A stretch of 64,000 nucleotides of DNA from the NCBI RefSeq assembly GCF_900637395.1, contig NZ_LR134372.1, positions 496,001 to 560,000 of the forward strand, in the 5' to 3' direction. Each line of letters opens with the position of its first letter. Position 1 is the stretch's first letter. This document shows, piece after piece, positions 20,251 to 29,948 of the stretch. Under the pieces are notes generated by a model. It did not search any database, was not told where the DNA came from, and worked only from the letters and a program-made list of their open reading frames with translations. Made by a program: the position numbers and the translations under genes. The DNA comes from Campylobacter upsaliensis. GTDB taxonomy: Bacteria; Campylobacterota; Campylobacteria; Campylobacterales; Campylobacteraceae.

Positions 20251-21824
20251 AAAAGTTCAGGTCCAAATTTGCTAAATTCAACGCCTTCTTTAACATCTTC
20301 ATAACGCTTGAAATTTTCTATAAACATTTTAGCTAGTTTATCGCGTGTGCTTAGATAAGCGTTTTGATCTTCCCAAGTATTGATAGGATTTAAAAGTTTT
20401 GTTTCTACGCCTTCTAAGGATTTTGGCACGGCAAGATTGAAAATCTCTAAATTTTCAAATTCACATTGTTCTATACTGCCACTTAAAATCGCATCGATAC
20501 AAGCCCTAGTCGCTTTAATGCTCATTCTCTTTCCCACCCCATAGCTTCCGCCACTCCAGCCTGTATTGACAAGATAGACATTAACTTGATGTTTTTGAAT
20601 TTTCTCACCCAACAAACGCGCATAAATCGTAGGATGTAAAGGCATAAAAGGCTCTCCAAAACACGCCGAAAAAGTCGCTTGAGGCTCTGTGATACCACGC
20701 TCTGTCCCAGCGACTTTAGCCGTGTAGCCACTTAGAAAATAATACATCGCTTGTCCAGCATTTAATTTGCTTACAGGAGGTAATACTCCAAAAGCATCCG
20801 CACTTAAAAAGATGATGTTTTGTGGATGTCCGGCTTTTAGGCTTGGCTCGTGATTAATAATATGCTCAATAGGATAAGAAACTCTTGTATTTTCAGTCTT
20901 AGAAGCATCATTATAATCGACACTTTTATCCGCCCTTAAAACGACATTTTCTAAAAGGGCATTTTTCTTAATGGCTGCGTAAATTTCAGGCTCGTTATTA
21001 GGGTCTAAATTGATGGTTTTAGCATAACAACCACCCTCAAAATTAAACACGCCCTCATCGTCCCAGCCGTGCTCATCATCGCCAATAAGTTTGCGTTTAG
21101 GGTCCGTTGAAAGGGTTGTTTTACCTGTCCCACTTAAGCCGAAAAATAAAGCCACATCGCCCTTTTCGCCGACATTAGCACTGCAATGCATCGAAAGTTT
21201 ATTTTCTAAAGGTAGCCAATAATTCATCATAGAAAAAATTCCCTTTTTCATCTCACCACCATACCAAGTGCCTCCAATTACGGCGATATTTTCTTCTATA
21301 TTAAAAATCACAAAAACTTCTGAATTTAATCCGTCTTTTTTATAATCATCATTAACGCATTTGCAAGCATTATAAACGATAAAATCGGGCTTAAAATTTG
21401 CCAATTCTTCTTGCTTGGGTCTTATAAACATATTTTTGACAAAATGGGCTTGCCACGCTATTTCCGTTACGAAACGCACCGCCTTACGACTCTGTAAGCT
21501 TGCCCCACAATAAGCATCTTGAATGTAGATATTTTTCCCACTTAGTGTTTTTTGAGCCTTAGCTAAAAGCTTGTCAAAAAGCTCTTTGCTAATGGGCTGA
21601 TTGATTTTGCCCCAAGCAAGATATTTTTGCGAAGGGTCTTGCTTGACAAAATATTTATCCTTAGGACTTCTACCTGTGAAAATTCCTGTATCAACACTAA
21701 AAGTTCCATTTTGTGTGCATTCGCCTTCTTGATTTTGCATTTCGTGCTTAAAAAGCTCTTCATAGCTTAGATTATAAAACACTTCTTTGACATTTTCTAA
21801 GCCTAAATTTTCTATATTTTTCAT
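20247..21824 (-). CDS. pckA: Phosphoenolpyruvate carboxykinase (ATP)
   Basis: Converts oxaloacetate and ATP to phosphoenolpyruvate, the entry to gluconeogenesis in an organism that lives on amino and organic acids. 525 aa from the ATG at 21824, preceded by AAAGGAAAA; the frame is open to 21869, but that start would overlap pycB. P-loop GLSGTGKTT (229-237), [24 protein letters not shown] and [20 protein letters not shown] are all present. Confidence 0.96.
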   Translation of the reverse strand: MKNIENLGLENVKEVFYNLSYEELFKHEMQNQEGECTQNGTFSVDTGIFTGRSPKDKYFVKQDPSQKYLAWGKINQPISKELFDKLLAKAQKTLSGKNIYIQDAYCGASLQSRKAVRFVTEIAWQAHFVKNMFIRPKQEELANFKPDFIVYNACKCVNDDYKKDGLNSEVFVIFNIEENIAVIGGTWYGGEMKKGIFSMMNYWLPLENKLSMHCSANVGEKGDVALFFGLSGTGKTTLSTDPKRKLIGDDEHGWDDEGVFNFEGGCYAKTINLDPNNEPEIYAAIKKNALLENVVLRADKSVDYNDASKTENTRVSYPIEHIINHEPSLKAGHPQNIIFLSADAFGVLPPVSKLNAGQAMYYFLSGYTAKVAGTERGITEPQATFSACFGEPFMPLHPTIYARLLGEKIQKHQVNVYLVNTGWSGGSYGVGKRMSIKATRACIDAILSGSIEQCEFENLEIFNLAVPKSLEGVETKLLNPINTWEDQNAYLSTRDKLAKMFIENFKRYEDVKEGVEFSKFGPELL

Positions 21825-21834
21825 TGTTTTTCCT

Positions 21835-23601
21835 TTATTCTTTATAAATAGCAAGAGCATCACTCTCACTTACCGCATCGCCCACCCCCACACAAATTTG
21901 CTCTATAATGCCATCTTTTTGGGCTTGCACTTCTATTTCCATTTTCATAGCTTCTAAAATCATTATGGTTTGCCCCTTTTTAATCTCATCATTTTCTTTA
22001 ATGAGAATTTTAAAGACATTGCCTGAAATTCCGGCTTGAATAGCATTTTCACTTACGCTTTCATTGTGCGGAATTTTTTGGACATTTTTAACATTGACAT
22101 CTTTATCAAATCCTGCGTGAAGCTCGACATGATATTTGTTACCATTGACAGAGACGGTAAATTTGTTTTCTTCAGCACTTATGGGCTTTGGCATAGTGCT
22201 AAGTTTGCGGACATTGACCTTAGCTTCGCCTTTTAAAAAGGCTATGCCTTTTTCCTTACAAGCTCCAGCGATGAAAAGATTTTCCTCACTTGTTTCTAAG
22301 CCCTCTTTTTCTAAAAGAGTTTTGATGTAAGCTAGGCTTTTGCTTTCATCTTTATCGGCTAAATCTATGGCTAATTCCGTAGTAGGTTCTAAATTTAACT
22401 GCTCTGCGGCTAGTTTAACGATAGCTTCATCAGGTGCGACAGGGGTTTTTCCAAAATAGCCTAAAACCATTTTTCCATACCCATCGGCTATTTTTTTCCA
22501 TTTTCCAAACATCACATTATTAAAAGCTTGTTGGAAATAAAATTGCGAAACAGGCGTTACTGAAGTGCCGTAACCTCCCTTTTCTACGACTTCACGCATA
22601 GCTTTAATCACTTCTGGGAATTTATCTAAGATATTGTTATCTCTCATCATTTGAGTATTTGCCGTTAATGCTCCTCCGGGCATAGGAGAAAATGGTATGA
22701 GAGGGCTTACCATAGTCGATTCTGGTGGTAAAAAATAATCCGCCATACACTCCCTAAACACTTCTTCATATTTTAAAATCTTTTCTAAATCTAAGCCAAA
22801 ATCGTAATTTTTACCCTTAATGGCGTGCATCATTGTTAAAATATCAGGTTGCGAAGTGCCACCACTTACAGGCGAAGCGGCTAAATCTATCCCATCAGCC
22901 CCAGCTTCTAAAGCTGCTAAATAGCACGCTATACTAACGCCAGCACTCTCGTGGGTGTGAAGTCTTATGTGGGTTTCACTTGGCAAAATGCTTCTTGCCA
23001 TTTTGATAGTTTGATAAATTTTTTCAGGATTTGAAGTGCCACTTGCATCCTTAAAACAAAAGCTTGAGAAAGGAATTTCAGCACTCAAAATTTCTCTTAG
23101 AATTTTTTCATAAAAAGCCACATCGTGTGCGCCAGAACAATTTGGCGGTAAGTCCATAAGCGTGATGACTATCTCGTGCTTTAAGCCGTGCTTTGTGATA
23201 CACTCTCCACTGAATTTAAGATTATTCACATCATTGAGTGCGTCAAAATTTCTTATGGTTGTTGTTCCGTGTTTGGCAAAAAGCTTCGCGTGTAGGTCGA
23301 TAAGCTCACGACTTCCTGTGTCTAGGGTTACGGTATTAACCCCTCTTGAAAGGGTTTGTAAATTTGCTTCTTTGCCTACGATTTCTCTAAATTTATCCAT
23401 CATCAAAAAAGCATCTTCGTTAAGATAAAAATAAAGACTTTGAAAACGCGCTCCGCCACCAAATTCAAAATGTCTAATCCCCGCCTCTTTTGCCGCTTCA
23501 AGGGCTGGGATAAAATCGTCCATTAAAACCCTTGCTCCATAAACGGACTGAAAGCCGTCTCTAAAGCTTGTATCCATCACATCTATGAATTTTTTTGCCA
23601 T
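21835..23601 (-). CDS. pycB: Pyruvate carboxylase subunit B (carboxyltransferase plus biotin domain)
   Basis: Two-subunit pyruvate carboxylase, B chain, 588 aa, also close to oxaloacetate decarboxylase alpha. The carboxyltransferase TIM barrel opens with [10 protein letters not shown] (10-19); a biotinyl domain ends the protein with EAMKMEI, biotin on K553. The biotin carboxylase subunit (pycA) is not in the window. With PckA directly downstream, the pair provides anaplerosis and gluconeogenesis at the pyruvate-oxaloacetate-PEP node. Confidence 0.92.
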   Translation of the reverse strand: MAKKFIDVMDTSFRDGFQSVYGARVLMDDFIPALEAAKEAGIRHFEFGGGARFQSLYFYLNEDAFLMMDKFREIVGKEANLQTLSRGVNTVTLDTGSRELIDLHAKLFAKHGTTTIRNFDALNDVNNLKFSGECITKHGLKHEIVITLMDLPPNCSGAHDVAFYEKILREILSAEIPFSSFCFKDASGTSNPEKIYQTIKMARSILPSETHIRLHTHESAGVSIACYLAALEAGADGIDLAASPVSGGTSQPDILTMMHAIKGKNYDFGLDLEKILKYEEVFRECMADYFLPPESTMVSPLIPFSPMPGGALTANTQMMRDNNILDKFPEVIKAMREVVEKGGYGTSVTPVSQFYFQQAFNNVMFGKWKKIADGYGKMVLGYFGKTPVAPDEAIVKLAAEQLNLEPTTELAIDLADKDESKSLAYIKTLLEKEGLETSEENLFIAGACKEKGIAFLKGEAKVNVRKLSTMPKPISAEENKFTVSVNGNKYHVELHAGFDKDVNVKNVQKIPHNESVSENAIQAGISGNVFKILIKENDEIKKGQTIMILEAMKMEIEVQAQKDGIIEQICVGVGDAVSESDALAIYKE

Positions 23602-23678
23602 AATCGTCCTTCAAAATTCAAATTTACAAGAATTTTACAATTTAATTTTTAATACTAGGAATTTCATAGCATTTTTCA

Positions 23679-25010
23679 TTAAAAAGCATTGACGGCGATG
23701 ATAATGATAGCTAAAGGTGCGATAAATCTTAAAAAGAAATACCACACTTTAAAAAATACTCCGCTCATATAAGGCTCAAATAAGATTTCTAAAGCTTTTC
23801 TTTTCATAACAAAGCCCACAAAAATCGCTGCTAAAATTCCACCCAAAGGCATAATAATTTTACCAGAAATATAATCAAGCACATCAAAAAAGCTCATATC
23901 ATAAATCATAAATGCAGTCGCACTCAAACTTGATAAAATACACAAATTTCCTAAAATATAAACAATAATGCCGATGAAAATTAAAGCTTTTTTACGGCTC
24001 ATATTAAAGCTATTAATAAGATAAAAAGCAAAAGGCTCTATCATAGAAATAGCAGAGGTAATCCCCGCAAAAATCAAAGATAAGAAAAAGGTCGCTCCAA
24101 GTATGTATCCTACAACACCAAGTTTAGCAAAAAGCGTTGTAAGAGAGATGAATATAAGTCCCGGTCCTGCTTGGTTAGGATTAGCTCCAAATTCAAAGAT
24201 AAAGGTAAAGACAATAAGTCCCATCATAAGCCCGATAAGCACATTGATAAATATAATATTAAGTGTGCTTGTGATGAAATTTGTGCGATCAGGTAAAGAA
24301 GCGGAGTAGGTAATAATCGTCCCCACACCTAAAGAAAGGCTAAAAAAGGCAAGGGCTAAGGCTTCTAAAATAGAAGAGCCTGTGATTTTTGAAAAATCAG
24401 GCACGAAAAGAAATTGCAAAGCTTCACTAAAACCATTTGTATGACTTAAAGCGTAAAAAAGCATTAAGATAAGTAAGATAAATAGAGTTGGCATCATCCA
24501 TACATTAAGCTTTTCAATGCCATTTTTAACGCCTTTTGAAACCACATAAAAAACAATGAGAAAAATAATGCTAAAGCAGACAAATTGACCTATAAAATCA
24601 TAATGTAAAAGTTGATTAAATTGCTTTTCGCTTTCTTCTAAAGTTTGACTTAAATTCCCTGTGGCGCTAAAATACATATATTTAACAACCCAACCTATCA
24701 CAAGACTATAAAATGAGACAATTAAAATCGCTCCAAGCATAGTAAAACCAGCCATAGACCATATTTTTTTATTATTAGGAGCGAGAGCTTTATAGCCATT
24801 GACAGGGTCTTTTTCGCTTAATTTTCCTATGCTAAGTTCTGCTAAGAAGACCACAAAAGCAACTCCCAAAGTAAGCACTAAATATAAAAGCACGAAAGCA
24901 GAGCCTCCATTTTGACCGACTAAGGTAGGAAATTTCCACGCATTTCCAAGCCCCACAGCAGAGCCAGCTACGGCTAAAACAAAGCCTATTTTTGAGAATT
25001 TAGAACCCAT
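23679..25010 (-). CDS. Sodium:neurotransmitter symporter family transporter
   Basis: NSS (LeuT-like) Na+-coupled amino acid transporter, 443 aa with about 12 membrane helices. The N-terminus FVLAVAGSAVGLGNAWKFPTLVGQNGG, cut by the unwound helix 1, is the family hallmark, and SLSLGVGTIITYSASLP is the helix 6 region. Substrate is unknown. In C. jejuni I remember two adjacent NSS genes next to pycB; here there is only one. Confidence 0.9.
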   Translation of the reverse strand: MGSKFSKIGFVLAVAGSAVGLGNAWKFPTLVGQNGGSAFVLLYLVLTLGVAFVVFLAELSIGKLSEKDPVNGYKALAPNNKKIWSMAGFTMLGAILIVSFYSLVIGWVVKYMYFSATGNLSQTLEESEKQFNQLLHYDFIGQFVCFSIIFLIVFYVVSKGVKNGIEKLNVWMMPTLFILLILMLFYALSHTNGFSEALQFLFVPDFSKITGSSILEALALAFFSLSLGVGTIITYSASLPDRTNFITSTLNIIFINVLIGLMMGLIVFTFIFEFGANPNQAGPGLIFISLTTLFAKLGVVGYILGATFFLSLIFAGITSAISMIEPFAFYLINSFNMSRKKALIFIGIIVYILGNLCILSSLSATAFMIYDMSFFDVLDYISGKIIMPLGGILAAIFVGFVMKRKALEILFEPYMSGVFFKVWYFFLRFIAPLAIIIIAVNAF

Positions 25011-25097
25011 TTATAAACCTTAAATTTAAAATAAAGTCTTATTAAAACAAAAAAAGTTTTAAGATTTACTAAAAAAGCGTTTTTTAAACGAAATGAG

Positions 25098-25751
25098 TTA
25101 AAATTTGTCCGTATTTAACACCTTTTTTAAGGCTAAACTTGCCAAAGCCAAGCCAAAAGACGCCGTTACTCCCATAAAAGAACCTAAATTTTTACATTTT
25201 GCCTCTTCGTTAGAAAACACCACTTCAAAATCACCCTTAAAGCCTGATTTTCTAAGCTCATAGCGGAATTTTTTCGCTAAAGCATCGCCATAAGTTTTAA
25301 AAATGCTTGTTGTTTTGATGAGAGTGGGGTCAAGCTTTCTAGCTCCTCCTGTGCTTGAGATAAAGATTTGCTTTTTAAAATCAATTTTATTTGCTAAAGC
25401 CACTTTAGCGGGTATATCATCAATAGCATCGATGATTAAATCAAATTTGCTTAAGTCAAATGTGCTTAAAAACTCTTCATCGACTTTAGCCACCACGCCT
25501 TTTACTTTATAAATTTTTGCAAAAACTTCTGCCTTATTTTCGCCTATGTGCTCGCTGTGAAGTTGGCGGTTTTGATTTGTGATTTCAAAGCTATCTGCGT
25601 CTATGAGGGTTAGCTTTGTAAAACCTGTGCGAAAAAGCGCGTCCGTGCAAATTCCACCCACTCCACCTAGCCCAAAAATAAGCACTCTCGTCCTAGAAAT
25701 CTTTTCATAATTTTCATCGCCAACAAGCCATTTTACTCTTGTGTATCGCAT
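25098..25751 (-). CDS. tcdA: ThiF-family tRNA threonylcarbamoyladenosine dehydratase (TcdA-like)
   Basis: E1-like enzyme, 217 aa. ATP-binding GLGGVGG (27-33) with downstream DADSFEITNQNRQ and DAIDDIPAKV match TcdA/CsdL, which cyclises t6A at position 37 of ANN-decoding tRNAs. It is shorter than E. coli TcdA (about 268 aa) and lacks an extended C-terminus. MoeB/ThiF function is a less likely alternative, as no paired CxxC zinc motifs are seen. It starts one base after the surE stop. Confidence 0.85.
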   Translation of the reverse strand: MRYTRVKWLVGDENYEKISRTRVLIFGLGGVGGICTDALFRTGFTKLTLIDADSFEITNQNRQLHSEHIGENKAEVFAKIYKVKGVVAKVDEEFLSTFDLSKFDLIIDAIDDIPAKVALANKIDFKKQIFISSTGGARKLDPTLIKTTSIFKTYGDALAKKFRYELRKSGFKGDFEVVFSNEEAKCKNLGSFMGVTASFGLALASLALKKVLNTDKF

Positions 25752-25752
25752 T

Positions 25753-26523
25753 TTAGTCCTTTAGCCATTTTTTAAGATTTTGCATTTTTTTATAAGCGGT
25801 AAGATCTAGCATTATGGGCGTTATGGTCGCATAGCCTTGCTTTAAAAGAGCGATATCTGAATTTTTTTCATCCTCAAAATCTAAATTCGCACTTGCTAAC
25901 CAAAAATATTCCATACCTCTTGGATTAGTATTGGCGTGGGCTTTGAAATTATAAACCCTCTTGCCTGCTTTACAAATTTTAACGCCTTTAAATTTGCTTT
26001 TAGGGCTTGGGAAATTGACATTTAAAAACTCTTTTTTATCAAGCGGAAAGCCTTGATTAAAGATTTTTTCAACTAATTCTTTTGTGATGTTTAGGGCGTT
26101 TTTAAAATTAAGTTCTTTTTCGTTTGTTTTGTAAAACTGCGAAAGTGCAAGAGCGGGAATTCCTTGTAAAACCGCCTCCATAGCCCCCGCACAAGTGCCT
26201 GAATAAGTGATGTCCTCTCCCACATTTGCCCCCATATTTATCCCACTTATGACAAGATCAGGAAGCCTATTTTTATAAAGTGCGGCTAGGGCTAGATATA
26301 CGCAGTCTGCTGGTGTGCCGTCATCAAGTTTGTAAAAGCGTTTGCCTACCTTGACAAAACGCAAGGGTTTCGTAAGGGTGATAGAGTGTGAACAGGCGGA
26401 TTTTTCAGTCGCTGGAGCGACTACTGTGATTTTTGCTTTAAATTCTTTTTTAAGCATTTTAACAAGCTTTTTAAGCCCCTCACTTTCGAAGCCGTCATCA
26501 TTTGTGATTAAAATTTCTTTCAT
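25753..26523 (-). CDS. surE: 5'/3'-nucleotidase SurE
   Basis: Metal-dependent nucleoside monophosphate phosphatase, 256 aa. Active-site motif ITNDDGFESEGL (6-17), VVAPATEKSACSHSITL and SGINMGANVGEDITYSGTCAGAMEA are the family signature. It probably heads a surE-tcdA transcript. On its upstream side the gene order departs from C. jejuni memory because of the lipoprotein and the restriction operon. Confidence 0.96.
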   Translation of the reverse strand: MKEILITNDDGFESEGLKKLVKMLKKEFKAKITVVAPATEKSACSHSITLTKPLRFVKVGKRFYKLDDGTPADCVYLALAALYKNRLPDLVISGINMGANVGEDITYSGTCAGAMEAVLQGIPALALSQFYKTNEKELNFKNALNITKELVEKIFNQGFPLDKKEFLNVNFPSPKSKFKGVKICKAGKRVYNFKAHANTNPRGMEYFWLASANLDFEDEKNSDIALLKQGYATITPIMLDLTAYKKMQNLKKWLKD

Positions 26524-26632
26524 TAAAAGCCTTTCAAAAACGAGATTTTAGCAAAATTTTTATAAATAGATTAATGCAAGTGCTAGAAGAAATGATGACT
26601 AAAGTGGATAAAAAATTTATTTTAATGAAAAA

Positions 26633-26962
26633 TTAGTCATCGTTTCCACAATTTGAGCGACCCTTGTCTTTGAAGTATTGGATAAAACGACCTTGTGGAT
26701 CAAAATGAAAGATGATGCTTCCACTACCTGTGCTGCCGAAATTGTTTCCATTAAAGTTGTTGCGTTTTGACAAATCGTAAGCCCACATTTCATACCATGG
26801 CTCTTTACTTTCTAATATATAAGTTGTAGTGCAATTAGGCTCACCAAGGATGGCTCTTACATCATTTTTTGTGCTTTTGCGAGGCTCTAAACTTTCTAAA
26901 CTTGTATGATAGGCACAAGCACTAATGAATAAGGTTATCACTAAGGCTAAGACATATTTCAT
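26633..26962 (-). CDS. Small lipoprotein with BamE/SmpA-like motif
   Basis: 109 aa from the ATG at 26962, which follows AAGGA; a longer frame from 26995 has no ribosome binding site. The signal peptide MKYVLALVITLFISAC ends in a lipobox (ISAC, Cys16). The mature protein carries PRKSTKNDVRAILGEPN, the motif typical of SmpA/OmlA (BamE) domains, then a Trp/Tyr and Asn/Gly-rich beta region. BamE helps outer-membrane protein assembly, but many small lipoproteins share this fold, so function is not assigned. Confidence 0.8.
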   Translation of the reverse strand: MKYVLALVITLFISACAYHTSLESLEPRKSTKNDVRAILGEPNCTTTYILESKEPWYEMWAYDLSKRNNFNGNNFGSTGSGSIIFHFDPQGRFIQYFKDKGRSNCGNDD

Positions 26963-27001
26963 TATTTTAATCCTTAAATATTGTTTTAAAATCAAAGAGG
27001 C

Positions 27002-27007
27002 ATTATA
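27002..27007 (-). promoter_or_regulatory. -10 box for the lipoprotein gene
   Basis: TATAAT on the minus strand, 40 bp before the ATG at 26962. Confidence 0.45.
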
Positions 27008-27066
27008 ATACTTTTAAATTAATACCTTGTCGTTTTGGTTTCTTTATTAGGGCGTGTTTGCATTTT

Positions 27067-27292
27067 ATGAAAGTAAGAATCCTAAGCATTTTTAAAAACA
27101 AAAGGCTTAAGTGCGAAGAGGGTAGAAATTTATCTTAAAGATAAGCAAAAATTTGTCATCGGTGAGCTTGTTTTTAGGGATAGCAAATCCGCCTATGTGC
27201 GTTTTATAGATACCGCACAAGGTTTAAATGATGAAAAAAATATTAGCAAAATCGTTTCAATCGAAAATATTTCTATTATTAAAGCCTTTTAG
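27067..27292 (+). pseudogene. Decayed small gene (single-base frameshift)
   Basis: The 349-bp gap before the restriction operon contains a coding-like stretch of 60-odd codons ending at a TAG (27290-27292): KRVEIYLKDKQKFVIGELVF and following residues look like a real protein. That frame has a stop at 27083-27085 and no start codon after it. An ATG at 27067 is one frame off; removing one base from the T5 or A5 run at 27089-27098 would join both into about 68 residues. I do not recognise the family. A shifted gene or a sequencing error would look the same. Confidence 0.4.
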
Positions 27293-27313
27293 AGCCTATT
27301 AAACTTAGCTTAG

Positions 27314-27319
27314 TAAAAT
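27314..27319 (+). promoter_or_regulatory. Possible -10 box of the restriction operon
   Basis: TAAAAT, 26 bp before the mod ATG, the only fair -10 candidate in the short gap after the decayed gene. The start has AAGGGG as ribosome binding site. Confidence 0.35.
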
Positions 27320-27344
27320 ACCCTTTTTAAAACAAGGGGTAAAG

Positions 27345-29948
27345 ATGATAAGCTATCAACAAGCATTTTTTTCAAAGCCAAAAGAGTGTTATTTAGGTGT
27401 TAGAATTGAGGAGGAGGGGGAGAGAGGCTTATTTAAGCAAAGTGGTTTTACAAATCTTCTTCACATCAAGCAAAAGTATTTTGAAAACATTAGGGATTAT
27501 TTAGAAAAAGAGGAGCTAAGATATTTAGATTATAGTAAGCTTTACGATTTTTTCAGCACTTATTTAAATGAGACAGGCACGCCCTTTTTTGATGAGAAAG
27601 AAATTTACAGCTTTCATTTCTTAACCGATGACTTCATACAAAATGCGGATAATAATAAAAATAAAATTATTTTCTATCTACAAAGCATAGAGGATAATGA
27701 GCTAAATATCAAGGTCATAAATGACAAAAATCTTAATTTAGTCAAGGTTTTTAAGCAAAACTCAAGCGAATTTAGCGAGGATTTTTTAAAAGCCTTAAGG
27801 AAAAATAAGATTGACATTAAAGAAGAGGAGCTTAAAAGCATTTTTAAAAGCTATAAAAAGCAAAATGAAATCGACTTTTTTATCCATAAAAACGCTAAAG
27901 CCTTTTTAAAAGAGCAGTTTGACCTGCGGTTTTGTGCTTATGTGCTTGACGGCGTTACGCAGTGGAATGAAGTGAGGATAAAGAGTTTAAATAAGGTTAA
28001 AAAAATAGCCCATACTCTTATCGATAAAATAGCAGCCTTTGAGGACGAGCTAAAGGCTGTGTGGTTAAAGCCCAAATTTGTCAAAGTGGTAAATTATGTC
28101 TTTAGTCTTGATTTAATCTTAAAGCATTCAGTATTGAGCGATAAATCGGCGATTCTGCGTTCGCCAACTGCGGCACTTACGACTAGTAAGCTTCTTGTTG
28201 GCTCGCTTGAAAACGCCGATTTCTCATCTCAATCCTTAGAATGCCAAGATTCTAATAAAACTCAATTGCAAAATACCGCACTTTTAGATTCTATATGCAA
28301 AGACAAAGGCTTTGAAAAGCAAATCAAAGAATGGCAGGATTTAAAGTTTATTGATGAGAGTTTTCAAGCACAAAATATAAGCGAAAAAATATTGAGTGAT
28401 GACAAATATAAATTTCTACCTCTTGATACAAAGCATTTTAGCAAAGAGACACAATACAAGATTCTAAGCGTGTTTGATGATATAGAATCTATCCTTAATG
28501 GTGAGCTAATAAAAGCGGATAATTTTCAAGCCCTAAACTCCCTAATGCCAAAGTATCAAAACAAAGTGGATTTAATCTATATTGATCCGCCTTACAATAC
28601 AGGCAATGACGGCTTTATTTATAGTGATAAATTTAATCACTCATCGTGGCTTTCAATGATAGCTAATCGCTTGGAATTAGCAAGGGAATTTTTAAAGGAT
28701 AGTGGAAGCATTTTTATAAGCATAGATGATAACGAACAAGCAAGACTTAAAATTTTATGCGATGAGATATTTGGGGAAGGGAATTTTATGGCAAATATAA
28801 TATGGGAAAAAGTTTTTTCTGCTGTTAATTTAAGGAAGGATTTTTCTCCCAACCACGATTTTATTAGCGTCTATTCAAAAAATATTGATAAAACATTGTT
28901 AAACCCATTACCACGAACAGAGGAAGCAAACGCAAGATACAAAAACCCCGATAACGACCCAAGAGGTATTTGGACAAGTGGTGATATGAGTGTAGGACCT
29001 GCAGTAGAAGCGAATATTTATGAAATTACTCTGCCTAGTGGTAGAAAAATTTTACCGCCAAAAGGTTATTCTTGGAGACTTTCAAAAGAAACATTTGAGG
29101 AATATTTAAAGGATAATAGAATTTATTTTAATGGTGGAGATTCTGTGCCTAGAATTAAAAGATTTTTAAGTGAAGTGAAAGATGGCATTACACCGCTTAC
29201 GATTTGGAAACATAAAGAAGTAGGACACAATCAAGACGCCGCAAAAGAAATTTTAGCCCTATTTGATGACAAGATTTTTGATACCCCAAAACCCGAAAGG
29301 CTATTAAAAAGAATTTGTGAAATAGCTAGCAATCAAGATTCTATAATTTTAGACTTCTTTGCAGGAAGTGGGACAAGTGTAGCTGCAGCACAAAAGCTAG
29401 GGCGTAAATGGCTTGGCATTGAAATGGGAGAGCATTTTTATAAAGTCATACTCCCACGCCTTAAAAAAGTCATAGGGGGATTTCAAAGTGGGATTAGCAA
29501 AGAATGCGACTATCAAGGCAGCGGAGCATTTAGATACTACGAGTTAGAATCCTATGAAGAAGCATTAAAAGAATGTGAATATGTGCTTACAGATTGTCAA
29601 TGTGAGAATAAGACAGGTAAAGAAATAGGCAATAACGCTGAAGTGATTTACCCTGCTAAAGATTATCAAAAAGCACAAAAAATCATTGATTACAGAAAAT
29701 CCCGCAAACTCATTAAAAAGCTGAATAAGGGTGAAACAATCACGCTAGATATGAGCGGATATAGAAAGGAATTTGATTTATTCCACACTTTAGCAAATTT
29801 GCAAGGGCTAAAAATCAAGCGATTATTTTTAGATTCTAAAGGTATAGAATCTTGTGAGTTTGACAATGGCGATATTGTATCATTAGAGCAAATTGACTTA
29901 CATACATACCCAAAACTTAAAAATCTTTTGTGGTGGGAGAAATTGTGA
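27345..29948 (+). CDS. Type III-like DNA adenine methyltransferase (Mod) with long N-terminal region
   Basis: 867 aa, larger than typical type III Mod (about 550-650). The C-terminal part is a beta-class amino-methyltransferase: motif IV IDPPYNTG (413-420) comes before motif I LDFFAGSGTSVAAA (about 668-681), followed by GRKWLGIEMGEHFY. The target-recognition region lies between them. The first 360 or so residues are Lys/Glu/Phe-rich and not recognised. Residues 267-293 are encoded by an in-frame palindromic insert. No long simple repeat is present, so this Mod does not look phase-variable, unlike many Campylobacter/Helicobacter type III mod genes. Its stop overlaps the next start (TGATG). Type III pairing with the Res two genes on is clear by context. 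Confidence 0.88.
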   Translation: MISYQQAFFSKPKECYLGVRIEEEGERGLFKQSGFTNLLHIKQKYFENIRDYLEKEELRYLDYSKLYDFFSTYLNETGTPFFDEKEIYSFHFLTDDFIQNADNNKNKIIFYLQSIEDNELNIKVINDKNLNLVKVFKQNSSEFSEDFLKALRKNKIDIKEEELKSIFKSYKKQNEIDFFIHKNAKAFLKEQFDLRFCAYVLDGVTQWNEVRIKSLNKVKKIAHTLIDKIAAFEDELKAVWLKPKFVKVVNYVFSLDLILKHSVLSDKSAILRSPTAALTTSKLLVGSLENADFSSQSLECQDSNKTQLQNTALLDSICKDKGFEKQIKEWQDLKFIDESFQAQNISEKILSDDKYKFLPLDTKHFSKETQYKILSVFDDIESILNGELIKADNFQALNSLMPKYQNKVDLIYIDPPYNTGNDGFIYSDKFNHSSWLSMIANRLELAREFLKDSGSIFISIDDNEQARLKILCDEIFGEGNFMANIIWEKVFSAVNLRKDFSPNHDFISVYSKNIDKTLLNPLPRTEEANARYKNPDNDPRGIWTSGDMSVGPAVEANIYEITLPSGRKILPPKGYSWRLSKETFEEYLKDNRIYFNGGDSVPRIKRFLSEVKDGITPLTIWKHKEVGHNQDAAKEILALFDDKIFDTPKPERLLKRICEIASNQDSIILDFFAGSGTSVAAAQKLGRKWLGIEMGEHFYKVILPRLKKVIGGFQSGISKECDYQGSGAFRYYELESYEEALKECEYVLTDCQCENKTGKEIGNNAEVIYPAKDYQKAQKIIDYRKSRKLIKKLNKGETITLDMSGYRKEFDLFHTLANLQGLKIKRLFLDSKGIESCEFDNGDIVSLEQIDLHTYPKLKNLLWWEKL
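28143..28222 (+). repeat. 80-bp in-frame imperfect palindrome inside mod
   Basis: Arms of 38 and 37 bp flank a 5-bp loop (GACTA, 28181-28185). Exact matches are AAATCGGCG/CGCCGATTT at the ends, GCCAAC/GTTGGC in the middle and CTTAC/GTAAG next to the loop. I count 40 G/C in 80 bases (50%), against roughly 30% around it. It adds no stop codon and lies between the unknown N-terminal part and the methylase core, where an insertion is tolerable. It looks like an inserted palindromic element rather than protein-driven sequence. Confidence 0.65.

Noticed and set aside
20522-20731. Small open frames inside pckA, cheA and ftsA regions
   Set aside because: Low-complexity or antisense shadows of well conserved genes without start signals.
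26594-26641. Inverted repeat GATGACTAA / TTAGTCATC after the lipoprotein gene
   Set aside because: The loop would be 30 nt and no U tract follows, so a functional terminator is unlikely.
27345-29948. Phase variation of mod
   Set aside because: Type III mod genes in this group often carry tetra- or pentanucleotide repeats or poly-G/C tracts; I found none in mod.
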